A DNA stretch of 15,000 bases from Halisarca cf. caerulea (lineage: Eukaryota > Porifera > Demospongiae > Chondrillida > Halisarcidae): NCBI GenBank assembly GCA_963170055.1, contig CAUJGJ010000087.1, forward strand, positions 1,119,101 to 1,134,100. The letters are read 5' to 3'. The notes under the pieces are model-generated. The model was given only the letters and a program-made list of their open reading frames with translations, searched no databases and was not told the origin of the DNA. Position numbers and translations under genes: made by a program. Shown piece after piece: positions 1-7,566 of the stretch (the first letter of the stretch is position 1; the number at the start of each line of letters is the position of its first letter).

Positions 1-22
1 CACTTTGCCCTATGTCACTCAC

Positions 23-92
23 CTGTCGTCAGATACTGTGAAGCTGTTTTTCTTAGAACAATACAATTATCAATATAATAACTGATAGTCAT
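23..92 (-). CDS. Probable first exon of a third receptor copy (partial gene)
   Basis: On the minus strand an ATG at 92-90 opens a frame of 23 codons plus one base, ending at ACAG|gtgagtg, a consensus donor in phase 1. Length (70 nt), phase and donor match exon 1 of copy A, and the sequence just upstream also matches the upstream flank of copy A. The peptide (about 23 residues, starting MTISYYIDNC) is much less hydrophobic than the leader of copy A and contains an RK pair, so it may be a decayed or non-functional signal peptide. The rest of this gene lies left of the window. Confidence 0.45.
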
Positions 93-147
93 GATGCCAA
101 TTTGGTTCAAGGATCCCATGAAATCACTCATTTGGACCGACACCACC
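93..147 (-). promoter_or_regulatory. Conserved 5' flank of the third copy (5' UTR or promoter)
   Basis: This stretch aligns with 7035-7090, the immediate upstream flank of copy A. The shared core includes caaggatccca and a following cactc-ttgg-c-acac pattern. Conservation immediately upstream of both start codons fits a 5' UTR or core promoter. No TATA box is apparent. The homology breaks off near 140-147, where a reverse-transcriptase fragment begins. Confidence 0.4.
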
Positions 148-288
148 CTGTATCAAGCTACTGACATTGCTGTGGAGCTCACTGCAGCACTTGAAGGGGA
201 CTTGATCGGGTTAATCAACTGGGTCATTGATAATGGATTAGTGTTGAACGAGAGCAAAACCCAACTGTTACTGCTCGCCAGGAAATGT
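136..288 (+). mobile_element. LINE-type reverse transcriptase fragment (palm region)
   Basis: The plus-strand frame reads TDTTLYQATD, then about 20 residues later GLINWV, then GLVLNESKTQLLLL. This is the order of the non-LTR retrotransposon RT region around the (Y/F)ADDTTLY catalytic box followed by the W..N.L.LN..KT motif. The catalytic box itself is missing: the expected ADD is replaced by flank-derived WTD. The rest of the element is absent, so this is a dead fragment. It replaces sequence that in copy A (7091-7560) forms the upstream flank. Confidence 0.7.
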
Positions 289-899
289 CTAAGTATTATG
301 TATGTCAAAATTAAAAAGGAGAAGCAGGCATCAACAACAGATCGCACAGATACTTATTACGTAATGTACAAATATATCATGATTGTATGGAATACCTATA
401 TAGTCGATCTGATAATGAAAACACTGGGTCCCACTCCCACATAAGCAAACACTTATACTGAGTATATGAGTAAAAATTTCCTACCTGCTACACAGGCAAA
501 CAAGCCCTCGATAGAATAGGATAGGACATAGTATGTAGTCTGTATAGGAAGCCAATATAATATATAGCCTGAGGTTGCTGCAGCAATTAAATTGAGGAAG
601 AGAGAATCTGGGTTGTATTTCCACCCAGACGGGCGGTTTAAATAGTGATTGATGTTATCGCTGATTAAGCTGATGGCTATAACATCAAAGTATATCACCC
701 ACCCATTGACACATGTGGCCATTCAGATGAAAACCCTAAAAGTCAAACCGATTCTTATCGTATCAGAGCTGGGAAGGCCTATACATCAAATCTGTAAAAG
801 CAGAAAAATTAACTCTGCATGATGAATGCCAGACTACCAGAGGATATAAAACTACTAATAGCAATATATCTCCATTGTTTGTCACATCATTAAAGGAAC

Positions 900-902
<3 letters not shown>

Positions 903-960
<58 letters not shown>
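903..960. repeat. (TA)n microsatellite
   Basis: An almost pure TA tract with one slippage near its right end. A longer TA tract occupies the same place in the right-hand copy (9744-9855). Confidence 0.95.
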
Positions 961-961
<1 letters not shown>

Positions 962-995
962 AACATGTACAAATAAGAGTCCGGTATAGCAGTCT

Positions 996-1050
<55 letters not shown>

Positions 1051-1112
1051 TGCGCTTGTGTGTTCGTGTGTATGTGTGTGCACGCACGCATTGTATGTGT
1101 GTGTGTGTGTGT
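996..1112. repeat. (GT)n microsatellite
   Basis: A GT tract with a pure core at about 1001-1046, followed by interrupted GT-rich sequence and a second short GT run ending at 1112. It lies about 35 bp from the TA tract, the same arrangement as in the right-hand copy. Confidence 0.95.
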
Positions 1113-1944
1113 ACTCTCAGAAGAAACTGATACAGCTTCCCTTCAAGTAGTGGGTAGCTAAACCCTCCACCTAAACTGAGTTATGTAAACACACACATTT
1201 AGCGTTTCATAGACTCACATAGCCATATCAACAAGTTGGCTCTGGCCCGGGATTCCCCACATTTGTCACACACTCGAAGTCTTTCATTGTGTAATAGATT
1301 TATATACTGCTGTCCTATATCTGTAAATCGTATACGATTTATTGAACTCACCCAACAGGGTACACTCCCTACCCAGGGGGTAGCTCAAATCTATGAATAA
1401 AGGATACTGCATGGAACAGCCTATTTTGCATGTAAGGAGGCGGATCTCGTTGCACGGGAGATTCAAAGATCGATGTACTGCAACTATATAATATAGGTAT
1501 TAGGGAGAAAGACTTTATTTAAGGCCTCATGCAAGCTGTGTCCTTTGTAGAGAGACTGACAAATCCACATTTTGGAGCATCCACTATATTCTTTTACTCA
1601 GACATTTTTACTGCTGCAATAATTGTCAATGGTATCGTACATGGTTAGTGAGCTTACAACACAATTCAGTATACAGTGCATTGGGTCAATGATAGTGGGC
1701 TTTTTACTTGTATTGCAATCAATATTTGTGTATATGCTACTATAGTGTATTATAATACCTTCTGTCAGCAAATCACCCTTTGAATGTGTGGACCGCATCC
1801 AGACAAAGGAGACAAATTGAATGTAGAGTGCAGTGAAGTCTTAAAGTTTGTAAAAAATGATATCTGGAGCCACAGTTAACTGATCTGTTGTAATAGTGTC
1901 CCTATTTTGGAGGGCTTAAATGCATGTCAAGGCAAGGCATCCAT

Positions 1945-2113
1945 GCAGGGGTGCAGCTAGGAACACTCACACCAGTGAGGAGCCAGATGACTCCACATAT
2001 ATATAGTGCATACAACAACAAAATGTAGACACATGAATGATATTGGGACCCTATGACTATATATATATTTGCTGATAATGAGGGGGCAAGACCCCCTGGT
2101 TCCTACACCTATG
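1945..2113. mobile_element. Small non-autonomous element (MITE-like), copy 1
   Basis: It begins with caggggtgcagctaggaac, has an AT-rich middle, and ends in gagggggcaagaccccctgg and tcctacacctatg. The same layout recurs at 2953-3117, 3222-3374 and 11402-11566: a tagga/actc start, 'agtgaggggg' about 25 bp in, and a GC-rich hairpin-like 'gggcc..ggcccc' followed by cctatg. No coding capacity is visible. The edges are approximate. Confidence 0.5.
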
Positions 2114-2500
2114 TAAGGGATGTTAAATGGGGCAGAGTTTCAATGTCCTGCATGCATGTGAAAGTAGATGTTTGCACTCTCGGATGTGTCCTTAAACTTA
2201 GCTATAGCCTCATGAGTTTCACAAGCAGACAATTAAAAATCTTTATAACTTTCTGTATAAAAATGGTCCCATTCTGCATGCAATTGTAGAATTGCATGCA
2301 GAATTGACGATGTGACTCATTATTCTTCACCAAGACATACATCTAATATTCATCAGGGTTCTATCCAATGTGGGGATTAAGCTTCCAACTCTCCAGCTTC
2401 CACCCTAGTCTCGCAAAGCACAGACCATGCTTTCTTGTCCTTTGTTATCATGATGACGTCATTTCACTGAGGAAAGGTATTCTGGTGAATAAGCAGTACC
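2114..2500. other. Spacer without recognised gene
   Basis: Apart from the 2271-2304 hairpin I see nothing identifiable. It includes a TGACGTCA palindrome at 2454-2461, a chance-compatible CRE-like site. The right-hand unit has different sequence in the corresponding position (the inverted arm at 10819-10940), so this part is not conserved between units. Confidence 0.5.
2271..2304. repeat. Perfect 15-bp inverted repeat with 4-base loop
   Basis: The arm attctgcatgcaatt (2271-2285) is exactly complementary to 2290-2304, with gtag between. This would form a stable hairpin in either strand. It lies in spacer sequence with no recognised gene within 1 kb. Its role is unknown. Confidence 0.85.
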
Positions 2501-2504
2501 AAAG

Positions 2505-2952
2505 TTGTGCAAGCACCCAAAAGTTGGGGGCTCATTATATGCGGTTGCAGGTGATTAACGAAATTCAAGAGATTGATGCTAGCAAAGAGAAGCAAAGAGA
2601 AAGTGATAGCTGCACATCTCTAAACTCCCCAAAAGCTGCACTAAAGAGCAAAGCAACTGTATTCGGTTGGGAGAAGCTCCGGGATAAGCAGGAAGATGTT
2701 TTTATTTCGATATCTGCCATTGCACGGAAAGACACTTTCCTGTCTCTATATCCAATGGCTAAGGTAAAATCTATCATTTTCGCCATGCTATATACCAAAA
2801 GTAAGGGCTAATACTAACGAGAATGCTCCGTTAATTGCCACAAAGGTTGCCAAATGCAATCAAAACCGGTTCAAGATGCCTCCTAATATAACTTACAAAC
2901 TCAAATTTTCCCCAGGAGAGCATACCCACAGACCCCTCAGTTATAAGCCCCT
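2505..2952. repeat. Spacer repeat block shared with 10965-11401
   Basis: It aligns with 10965-11401, sharing agcacccaaaagttggggg, agagattgatgctagcaaag and the catacccacagacccc stretch. A plus-strand frame is open in both copies, but the copies differ by indels that are not cleanly in multiples of three, and no domain is recognisable. I therefore read this as an old repeated element, not a gene. The right-hand copy has an additional inverted arm that this copy lacks. Confidence 0.55.
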
Positions 2953-3117
2953 ACCAGGGGTGTACGAACACTCATACAAGTGAGGGGGCTGAAAGATTCT
3001 AGATGAAGCATTATATACATAATTAAATATGTTAATTAAACACATGTATTATTTTGGGCCTTATTCCCTAAAGGTGAGGGGGGCACGGGCCCCATGGCCC
3101 CCCTCCTACGCCTATGC
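2953..3117. mobile_element. Small non-autonomous element (MITE-like), copy 2
   Basis: It starts with ccaggggtgtacgaacactc, carries acaagtgagggggctgaaag, and ends in the GC-rich ggggggcacgggccccatgg and ctcctacgcctatg. The equivalent element sits at 11402-11566 in the other unit, so its insertion predates the tandem duplication. Confidence 0.5.
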
Positions 3118-3221
3118 CTACAATACCGCATTGCATCTGTTCATAGATAACTAGGGTAATATGAGATATATAGTTGCACCCTTCCATTTGTTTGCTATTG
3201 GCCCCATAATTATATTATCAG

Positions 3222-3374
3222 TGACATAGGATCACTCCCACAAGTGAGGGGGCAGAAGATTTTAATGGAGAATGGGACAACAATATATTTGACACATGTA
3301 GGTATTTGGCTCCTACTATTTGAAGGTGATAGGGCCAGGGCCCTTCTGGCCCCTCTCGTTCTATGCCTATGATT
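3222..3374. mobile_element. Small non-autonomous element (MITE-like), copy 3
   Basis: It starts acataggatcactcccacaa and ends cccctctcgttctatgccta plus tg. Its ends are roughly complementary (cataggat against ctatgcctatg). It shares the 'agtgagggggc' and 'gggccagggccc' motifs with the other copies. It is absent from the corresponding place near copy B, so it inserted here, or was lost there, after duplication. Confidence 0.5.
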
Positions 3375-3752
3375 AATAGTATCGATTCTGAAAAAACATG
3401 ACACATATAGATACAATACATGCATAAAAAGTTACTACTATCATGTATGTCTCACATGGCCGGCAAGCATCCTGATGCTTAAGCTTCCTACAAAAAAGTA
3501 TCCTAGGTGAAACCCTGACCAAGCTATATAATCAGTAACTTAAAGGCTATTATAATAATAACACTGAGTACAAATTATTGTATGTAATCATTGACAACAA
3601 AAGGTAACCAAAATGAAGTGAGCAGTGTAATAGTACATAGCAAACACACACTGCTTACTCTTTAAATGTTGACAAAACCATATTATATACAACAAATATA
3701 ATAGTGCACATCACAAAACGCCATATATACATGGACATACATTAAAACCAAT
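3375..3752 (-). other. 3' flank of copy A, probable 3' UTR
   Basis: The sequence just beyond the stop codon of copy A (about 3630-3752) is conserved with 11570-11696 beyond copy B, which fits a shared 3' UTR. I find no clear AATAAA on the minus strand within a few hundred bases of the stop, so the polyadenylation site is not identified. The remainder (3375-3630) holds nothing I recognise. Confidence 0.4.
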
Positions 3753-4111
3753 TTAATTTATCACGTCATATGCTGGATTGTCAGTCATTGGAATATCCTC
3801 AAAAACCTTTTGAGTGTTGTCGCCTTTGTATACCGTGACAAGGTCTCTTTCTTGAGAGGAGTTCATATGACCATAGGATGGGTTTTCAGTCATTGCAATG
3901 TCTTCATTGTTCTTTTGTCCTTGCATACCATCCTGTATTGCTGCAGACTTTGCTAGAGAACTGTTTGGAGATTTGTCACTGTACTTGTAGCAGTGTCTTG
4001 TTACTAAGACTGCAACAGTTACACTGATGAAGCTGATCAGCAACAGGACACCAGAAACAACTGTCATACCAACAATGAAATATCCTTTACTGACTGTATC
4101 AACGGTGGTAC
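3753..4111 (-). CDS. Copy A last exon: transmembrane helix and NPxY tail
   Basis: The acceptor is gttaatttggtcactacag|GT in phase 1, and the stop is TAA at 3755-3753. A hydrophobic segment from GYFIVGMTVV to VAVLV spans the membrane, followed by TRHCYK as a basic stop-transfer. The tail has two related repeats, EDIAMTENPSY and EDIPMTDNPAY, 35 residues apart, so both end in NPxY. YGHM (a YxxM pattern) and YDVI follow the tyrosines and are possible SH2 sites if phosphorylated. Confidence 0.85.
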
Positions 4112-7034
4112 CTGTAGTGACCAAATTAACAAGAAAGGAACTAGCTACTGATGCCCGCCAAGCTATAATACTTGGCCATGTGGAAACAATTTATCTCCTT
4201 TGCACTGCTATAGCTGCTATAGCTACACTGCACACATTGTTATTGTGACCTTCTTAGCACTGACAGTTCGTTATTATCAATTATTATGCTATACTTACTA
4301 TATTGTTAGGTATAGTATACAAACAGGCCATGGGCGCTATATAGCCATCACTGCATGACCTCAAAGCATGTATGTTCCTAATATTATCCAGGTTCTTCTA
4401 TTGATGACACTTTTGAGAAATAAATCAATTTTAGAGTTTAATGTGCTATTTAAACATATTTAACATACCTCCTCTGTCACAGTATTCCATTCGCTGCATT
4501 AAAGACTTAGTGTTGAACTGGAAAATGTTGTACTGTCCATTGTTGAAAGGTAAAACAGTGCTAGCAGTGCAGGTGGTACAGTCTGGTACAGAGGTGGAGT
4601 TGGTGGACCCAACAGAAGTAGTCAAGTAGTAGGTGGAATTGGTACCACAGGTGACAGTGGTCTGACAGGAGGACACACTGAGGGGCCCAACACAGGTATC
4701 CATACAACCAAAGGTAATATTTGCACCTGTTGTCACTGACACAGCAGCTTTAACAGCTACATACATAGTGGGAGTAGTGGGAGAATGCACAAACATTAGT
4801 ATAATACAGATGTACTCCCTATTTGCTGATATATAGTAATGGTTGCATACTTTTATCTCTGGTCAACATCCTGCCTCCTGAGAGTCCATTAAATGGCTGT
4901 ACAGTCACTGTATACATGTTACCAAGGGTGACACCATCAAAGTAAGCCAAATAGATTCCTTCTCCCTTGATGGGTACTCCCTTTGTCTGGGATCGTCCGC
5001 TGAAAGAGAAAACAATTGCACTTGCCAAAGCGTTCATATTATCGGCTATGTACTAATGAGAAAGGAGATATTACGAGTAAAAAATAAGAGATTCTGTGAA
5101 AATTCCCTCTCTATGTGGTAACTATATACACGCATGTAAACTGGTGTACACAAACTATTAAAAAATACATACTACCGAATCATTGGACTTAACTTTCAAT
5201 ACATACTCTTTTTGATGCATAAATTTTGCTTTGGATACATATCAATCATTATGACAAATGTTTTACACACAATCAATTTCCTACCTGCACAAACACTGTG
5301 ACTGCTGGATTTGATCCTCCATTGGAGCAAACAGACACAAGGTCGTCCTCCCACATGGGTCCAGTTGTGTACACCACTCCACAGCTGCTACTGCACCCAA
5401 CCACATTACAAGCTGCAATACTGATGCTGTACTCTGTCAGTGGCTGGAGTCCAGTGAATGTGTAGGATGTATCTGTTGTGTTCCCTGTTCCATTGACACC
5501 ATCAATAGCAGGATCAGTGGTGATTTGGTACTGTATTGTAGACAACAGTCCGGTAGGTACCCAGGAGAGGGATATGGTAGAGTCTGTGGTCCCATTCAGT
5601 GTGACTCTTGGACATGGAGGTTGGCCTAGTGTGGGCAAACCAGAGAATCACTCATATTCAAGTGCAGTGCATAGCCAAACAAACACTATGGTCATGTTGT
5701 GGTTAGGTTTAATCTAATGTATCTGCACTCAACAGTACTTCCATGCAAAGCATGACAGATAACTGCCAATGTGAATCATTGTCAACTATATATAATATTA
5801 TTATACAAATGTAGCAGTGCTTACCTTCCACAAATATTGTTGCTACATCAATTATATTACCAATATTAGCATCTTTGCACGTTACAGTGGTATTAGAGTC
5901 CCCCAGCATGGCATTGAGTATTGTTATATTTGATGGATTAACTAGATTAGACGTAACTTCAGTTTCAATTCTTGGTTGAGAATTTGCCAAAGCAAGTGCT
6001 AAACTGGCTGATGTTTGACCTGTCAGTTCAACCAACCAGGTTAAGGCTTGAATACTTGGAGTGGCATTGCATACAAATGTCATATTCTGTCCTTCAATGT
6101 AAACAAAACTGTCTGGAGTGGGACCAGCTTGAACATGATCCAAAGACCGTAATTGAACTGCAGAAGTAAAATCAGAATCAAAGGATAAGGTATAACATTC
6201 ACACAGAGACTGAGTGTAAATTTACATATATTCACACAAAGGACATGCAGACTGCCACATGGTCTCTGTATACCGATAGCTATAATTGTCTTGCGGTTAC
6301 TGTACAGCACTTTCACAATCAACAATCATGTCTTATGACTAGACATAAGCCTAATAGTGGTTATTAATTAATATTATAATTATTAACTCATGGACGCTCA
6401 GCTGGGTCGAGCAGTAAGTACTATACTATTTCCATATTAATATTAATTTTATGGTACAGCATTTTCACAATTTGCAATGCCTTATGACTAGATGTTATAG
6501 CCTAATGGTGGTTATAGATCAATACTATTGTTAACTCATGAGGTAGGGCACTCAGCTGGGTTGAGCAATAAATACTATACTATCTCCATATTATCTATCA
6601 TGGTAAAGACTTCGGAATCCGTTGCATGTGCTCCCACTGGCCTTACCTGATCCTCCTGCGGTGTGTGCAGTCACGCAATCAAAAATTAATAAAAGCAACA
6701 CGTGTGAATAAAATCATATTATGCACGCGAATGTTGTTTAAATCTTGTTAAAGATTAGGGGTAAGATTAGCCTGAATCAAAGGTAATACGGTCTGAATTT
6801 CCCAAACAGATATACTGATCACGTAGCGTACGCTCTGCTCGCTGTGTGATTTGGGTAATTTGGAGTGAACACACGGACACAAATACAAATTAACTTATGT
6901 TACAATCGAGGATATATACAACATTTTCCGGTTACCGTAGCCATTTGTACTGTTGCGTACTCACCTATCTGTGAAGTTGTCAGGCCGAGGGCTGAGAGCA
7001 CAAATAGTAAAACTGTGATTATTCTGTTGGTCAT
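3753..7034 (-). CDS. Copy A: complete Ig-FN3 type I transmembrane receptor gene
   Basis: Coding exons on the minus strand: 7034-6965, 6157-5825, 5625-5285, 5205-5176 (or 5173; uncertain), 5052-4851, 4756-4469 and 4111-3753. All junctions are GT..AG and phases match (1, 1, 0, 0, 1, 1), giving about 540 residues, or 530 if the microexon is skipped. Domain order: signal peptide (1 to about 22), Ig-like (about 24-134), FN3 (about 135-225), a second FN3-like module (to about 325), a Cys-rich stalk (about 326-421), a transmembrane helix (about 432-458), and an 82-residue tail with two NPxY motifs. The protein should sit at the cell surface, with the Ig domain outermost. Its ligand is unknown. NPxY motifs in other receptors bind PTB domains or direct clathrin endocytosis, so a signalling or endocytic tail is inferred. 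It is a tandem paralogue of copy B. No specific family name is assigned. Confidence 0.85.
4112..4468 (-). other. Intron before the last exon of copy A
   Basis: Bounded by donor GAGGAG|gtatgt and acceptor ctacag. It is 357 bases long, the same as the equivalent intron of copy B (12056-12412), although the two differ by substitutions and small indels. No gene or element is recognised inside it. Confidence 0.7.
4469..4756 (-). CDS. Copy A exon: Cys-rich membrane-proximal domain
   Basis: The acceptor is ctactcccactatgtatgtag|CT and the donor GAGGAG|gtatgt. The exon is a symmetric phase 1-1 exon of 288 nt. The translation is rich in Thr and Ser, with seven cysteines (FGC, DTC, SSC, VTC, PDC, TTC and EYC), several NST/NIT sequons, and no match to a domain I can name. 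It sits between the FN3-like module and the membrane helix, so it probably forms a disulphide-linked, glycosylated stalk. Confidence 0.8.
4851..5052 (-). CDS. Copy A exon: second FN3-like module
   Basis: The acceptor tctcctttctcattag|TAC has a strong pyrimidine tract. The donor is GATAAAA|gtatgc. The exon is 202 nt, phase 0 to 1. The reading frame gives YIADNMNALAS, AIVFSFSG, GIYLAYFDG and GNMYTVTVQPFNG, the last resembling an FN3 tyrosine corner. A second good acceptor, ttttctctttcag at 5001-5000, lies inside the exon but is out of phase (phase 2), so the upstream acceptor is preferred. Confidence 0.75.
5176..5205 (-). CDS. Copy A possible microexon (30 or 33 nt)
   Basis: Between the FN3 exon and the next exon, the minus strand has aaaaagag|TATGTATTG...GATTCG|gtagtatg, coding YVLKVKSNDS in a phase 0-0 segment. 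An alternative donor GGTA|gtatgt, which is closer to consensus, adds Val and extends the exon to 5173. The peptide resembles an FN3 C strand and would complete the second module. The polypyrimidine tract is poor, and the neighbours also join in frame without it, so it may be optional or not used. Confidence 0.35.
5285..5625 (-). CDS. Copy A exon 3: FN3 domain
   Basis: The acceptor is tttgcccacactag|GC and the donor GTGCAG|gtagga. The exon is 341 nt, phase 1 to 0. It contains a typical FN3: PPCPRVTL, the B-strand ISLSWVP with its Trp, and the tyrosine corner GLQPLTEYSISIAA. About 30 further residues (MWEDDLVSV... NPAVTVFVQ) begin a second, FN3-like module. Sequons include NGTT and NTTD. Nearly identical to 13217-13557. 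Confidence 0.85.
5825..6157 (-). CDS. Copy A exon 2: Ig-like domain
   Basis: The acceptor is ttacttctgcag|TT and the donor GTGGAAG|gtaagc, a symmetric phase 1-1 exon of 333 nt. The translation has the Ig core: FVCNA (B-strand Cys), TWLVEL (Trp) and TVTCKD (F-strand Cys), ending in ATIFVEG (G strand). Several N-glycosylation sequons are present (NMT, NIT, NTT). It is clearly diverged from the equivalent exon of copy B outside the strand motifs. Confidence 0.85.
6158..6964 (-). other. Intron 1 of copy A, with a tandem duplication
   Basis: An 807-base intron between the leader and the Ig exon. It contains the ~153-bp direct duplication at 6300-6600 and otherwise nothing I can identify. No additional Ig exon with paired splice sites is visible. 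Confidence 0.65.
6300..6600. repeat. Direct tandem duplication, period about 153 bp
   Basis: Two diverged copies (about 6300-6450 and 6453-6600) share gtacagca-tttcacaat, cttatgactaga, gcctaat-gtggttat, ctcagctgggt-gagca and tactatact-t-tccatatta. The ctcagctgggttgagca stretch resembles a tRNA A-box/D-arm. A cttcggaatccg sequence about 55 bases after the second copy is weakly B-box-like, so a tRNA-derived SINE origin is possible but unproven. Confidence 0.7.
6965..7034 (-). CDS. Copy A exon 1: signal peptide
   Basis: The ATG at 7034-7032 opens a leader with a hydrophobic core IITVLLFVLSALGL, followed by TTSQ, a plausible cleavage region. The exon ends ATAG|gtgagtacg in phase 1. Joining its last G to TT of exon 2 gives SQIVQLRS, matching the start of the Ig exon of copy B. 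The length is 70 nt, the same as the exon at 23-92. Confidence 0.85.
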
Positions 7035-7358
7035 GACGCCACGTTGGTCCAAGGATCCCAGGATTATGTCACTCGTTGGGACTACACAGATATCAAATCA
7101 AATGGCTCTAAGCAAGATTCACCAGATTAGCGACCGCCTGAGATCGAAAAGGCAACTGAACTTTGAAACAATCCGCACGGTTATAGCTGACGAACTGTTT
7201 GACAGAAGGGGAGGCATTCCATTTCTGACAGCCTTTTGCTTATTACCACCTAGAGGAAGTATGGTCCTGTCGCAGGAAGTCGGAACAGCTTCGATCGTTG
7301 CTGTGACTAAATAATGAACGGACATGGAAATCACCCAGTGACCCTTTCGCCATTAAAC
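7035..7358 (-). promoter_or_regulatory. Upstream flank of copy A
   Basis: Its first ~55 bases match the flank of the third copy (93-147), and its outer part matches the orphan flank at 8763-9115 (cctgaga-tgaaaa, ttccatt-ctg-cagcctt, tagaggaagt). Retention in paralogues fits a 5' UTR plus promoter. No TATA box is evident at a standard distance. A plus-strand open frame crosses this region but is broken in the paralogue, so it is not taken as a gene. Confidence 0.4.
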
Positions 7359-7566
7359 GTAAACCCTCCTAATTTGGGGCAGGCCCTAATTTGAGTCGCT
7401 TAGAACAAAACGATAAACTGTGGTGCTCTTGTCATATGAGTACAGAGCATGGCAAGGAGTATAGTTCAATCAGTAAAGAAAAACTGTACGATTCTTCTGA
7501 GCGCCACAGTTTACCGTTTTTTGAAACGACCCGAATTACGGCCTGCCCCAAATTAGGATGGTTTAC
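7359..7566. mobile_element. 208-bp long-TIR foldback element (MITE)
   Basis: The left arm 7359-7428 begins gtaaaccctcctaatttggg. The right arm 7499-7566 is its inverse (rc begins gtaaaccatcctaatttggg). The arms match at roughly 85% over about 70 bp, around a 70-bp centre with no coding capacity. The paralogous segment at 9090-9112 reads straight through (ccattaatccttattttcc) where the flanks here read cattaaac|element|ccttatattc, so an empty site is visible. No target duplication longer than about 2 bp can be made out. Confidence 0.8.

Larger units (their letters stand above)
289..1923. repeat. Left copy of the duplicated inter-gene block
   Basis: This segment aligns co-linearly with 9116-10806. 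Anchors include gtaatgtac(a), the stretch around 455-470 and 9300-9315, the region 570-720 against 9400-9560, the adjacent (TA)n and (GT)n tracts, and the segment ending cctattttg-agggcttaaa. Similarity is spread evenly with many indels and stops, as expected for non-coding spacer carried along in a tandem duplication. I recognise no conserved gene in it. One 89-codon minus-strand frame at 453-722 is interrupted in the right copy. Confidence 0.75.

Noticed and set aside
453..722. 89-codon minus-strand frame with hydrophobic segments and a following gtagga donor-like site
   Set aside because: The duplicated copy near 9310-9570 has an in-frame TAG after about 34 codons and has lost the donor. 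No domain is recognised.
2454..2461. TGACGTCA CRE-like palindrome
   Set aside because: A single 8-bp match far from any start site and not conserved in the other unit.
2368..2811. Plus-strand frame, also open at 10999-11322 in the other unit
   Set aside because: Differences between copies include indels that shift frame locally, part of the sequence forms an inverted repeat, and no domain is recognisable. Best read as repeat sequence.
5000..5013. Strong-looking acceptor tttctctttcag inside the 4851-5052 exon
   Set aside because: It gives phase 2, which does not match the upstream exons. The acceptor at 5054-5053 keeps frame and has an equally good pyrimidine tract.
6865..7314. 149-codon plus-strand frame across the leader exon and upstream flank of copy A
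   Set aside because: It is antisense to a well-supported exon, and the paralogous flank at 8763-9115 is full of stops in the same reading.
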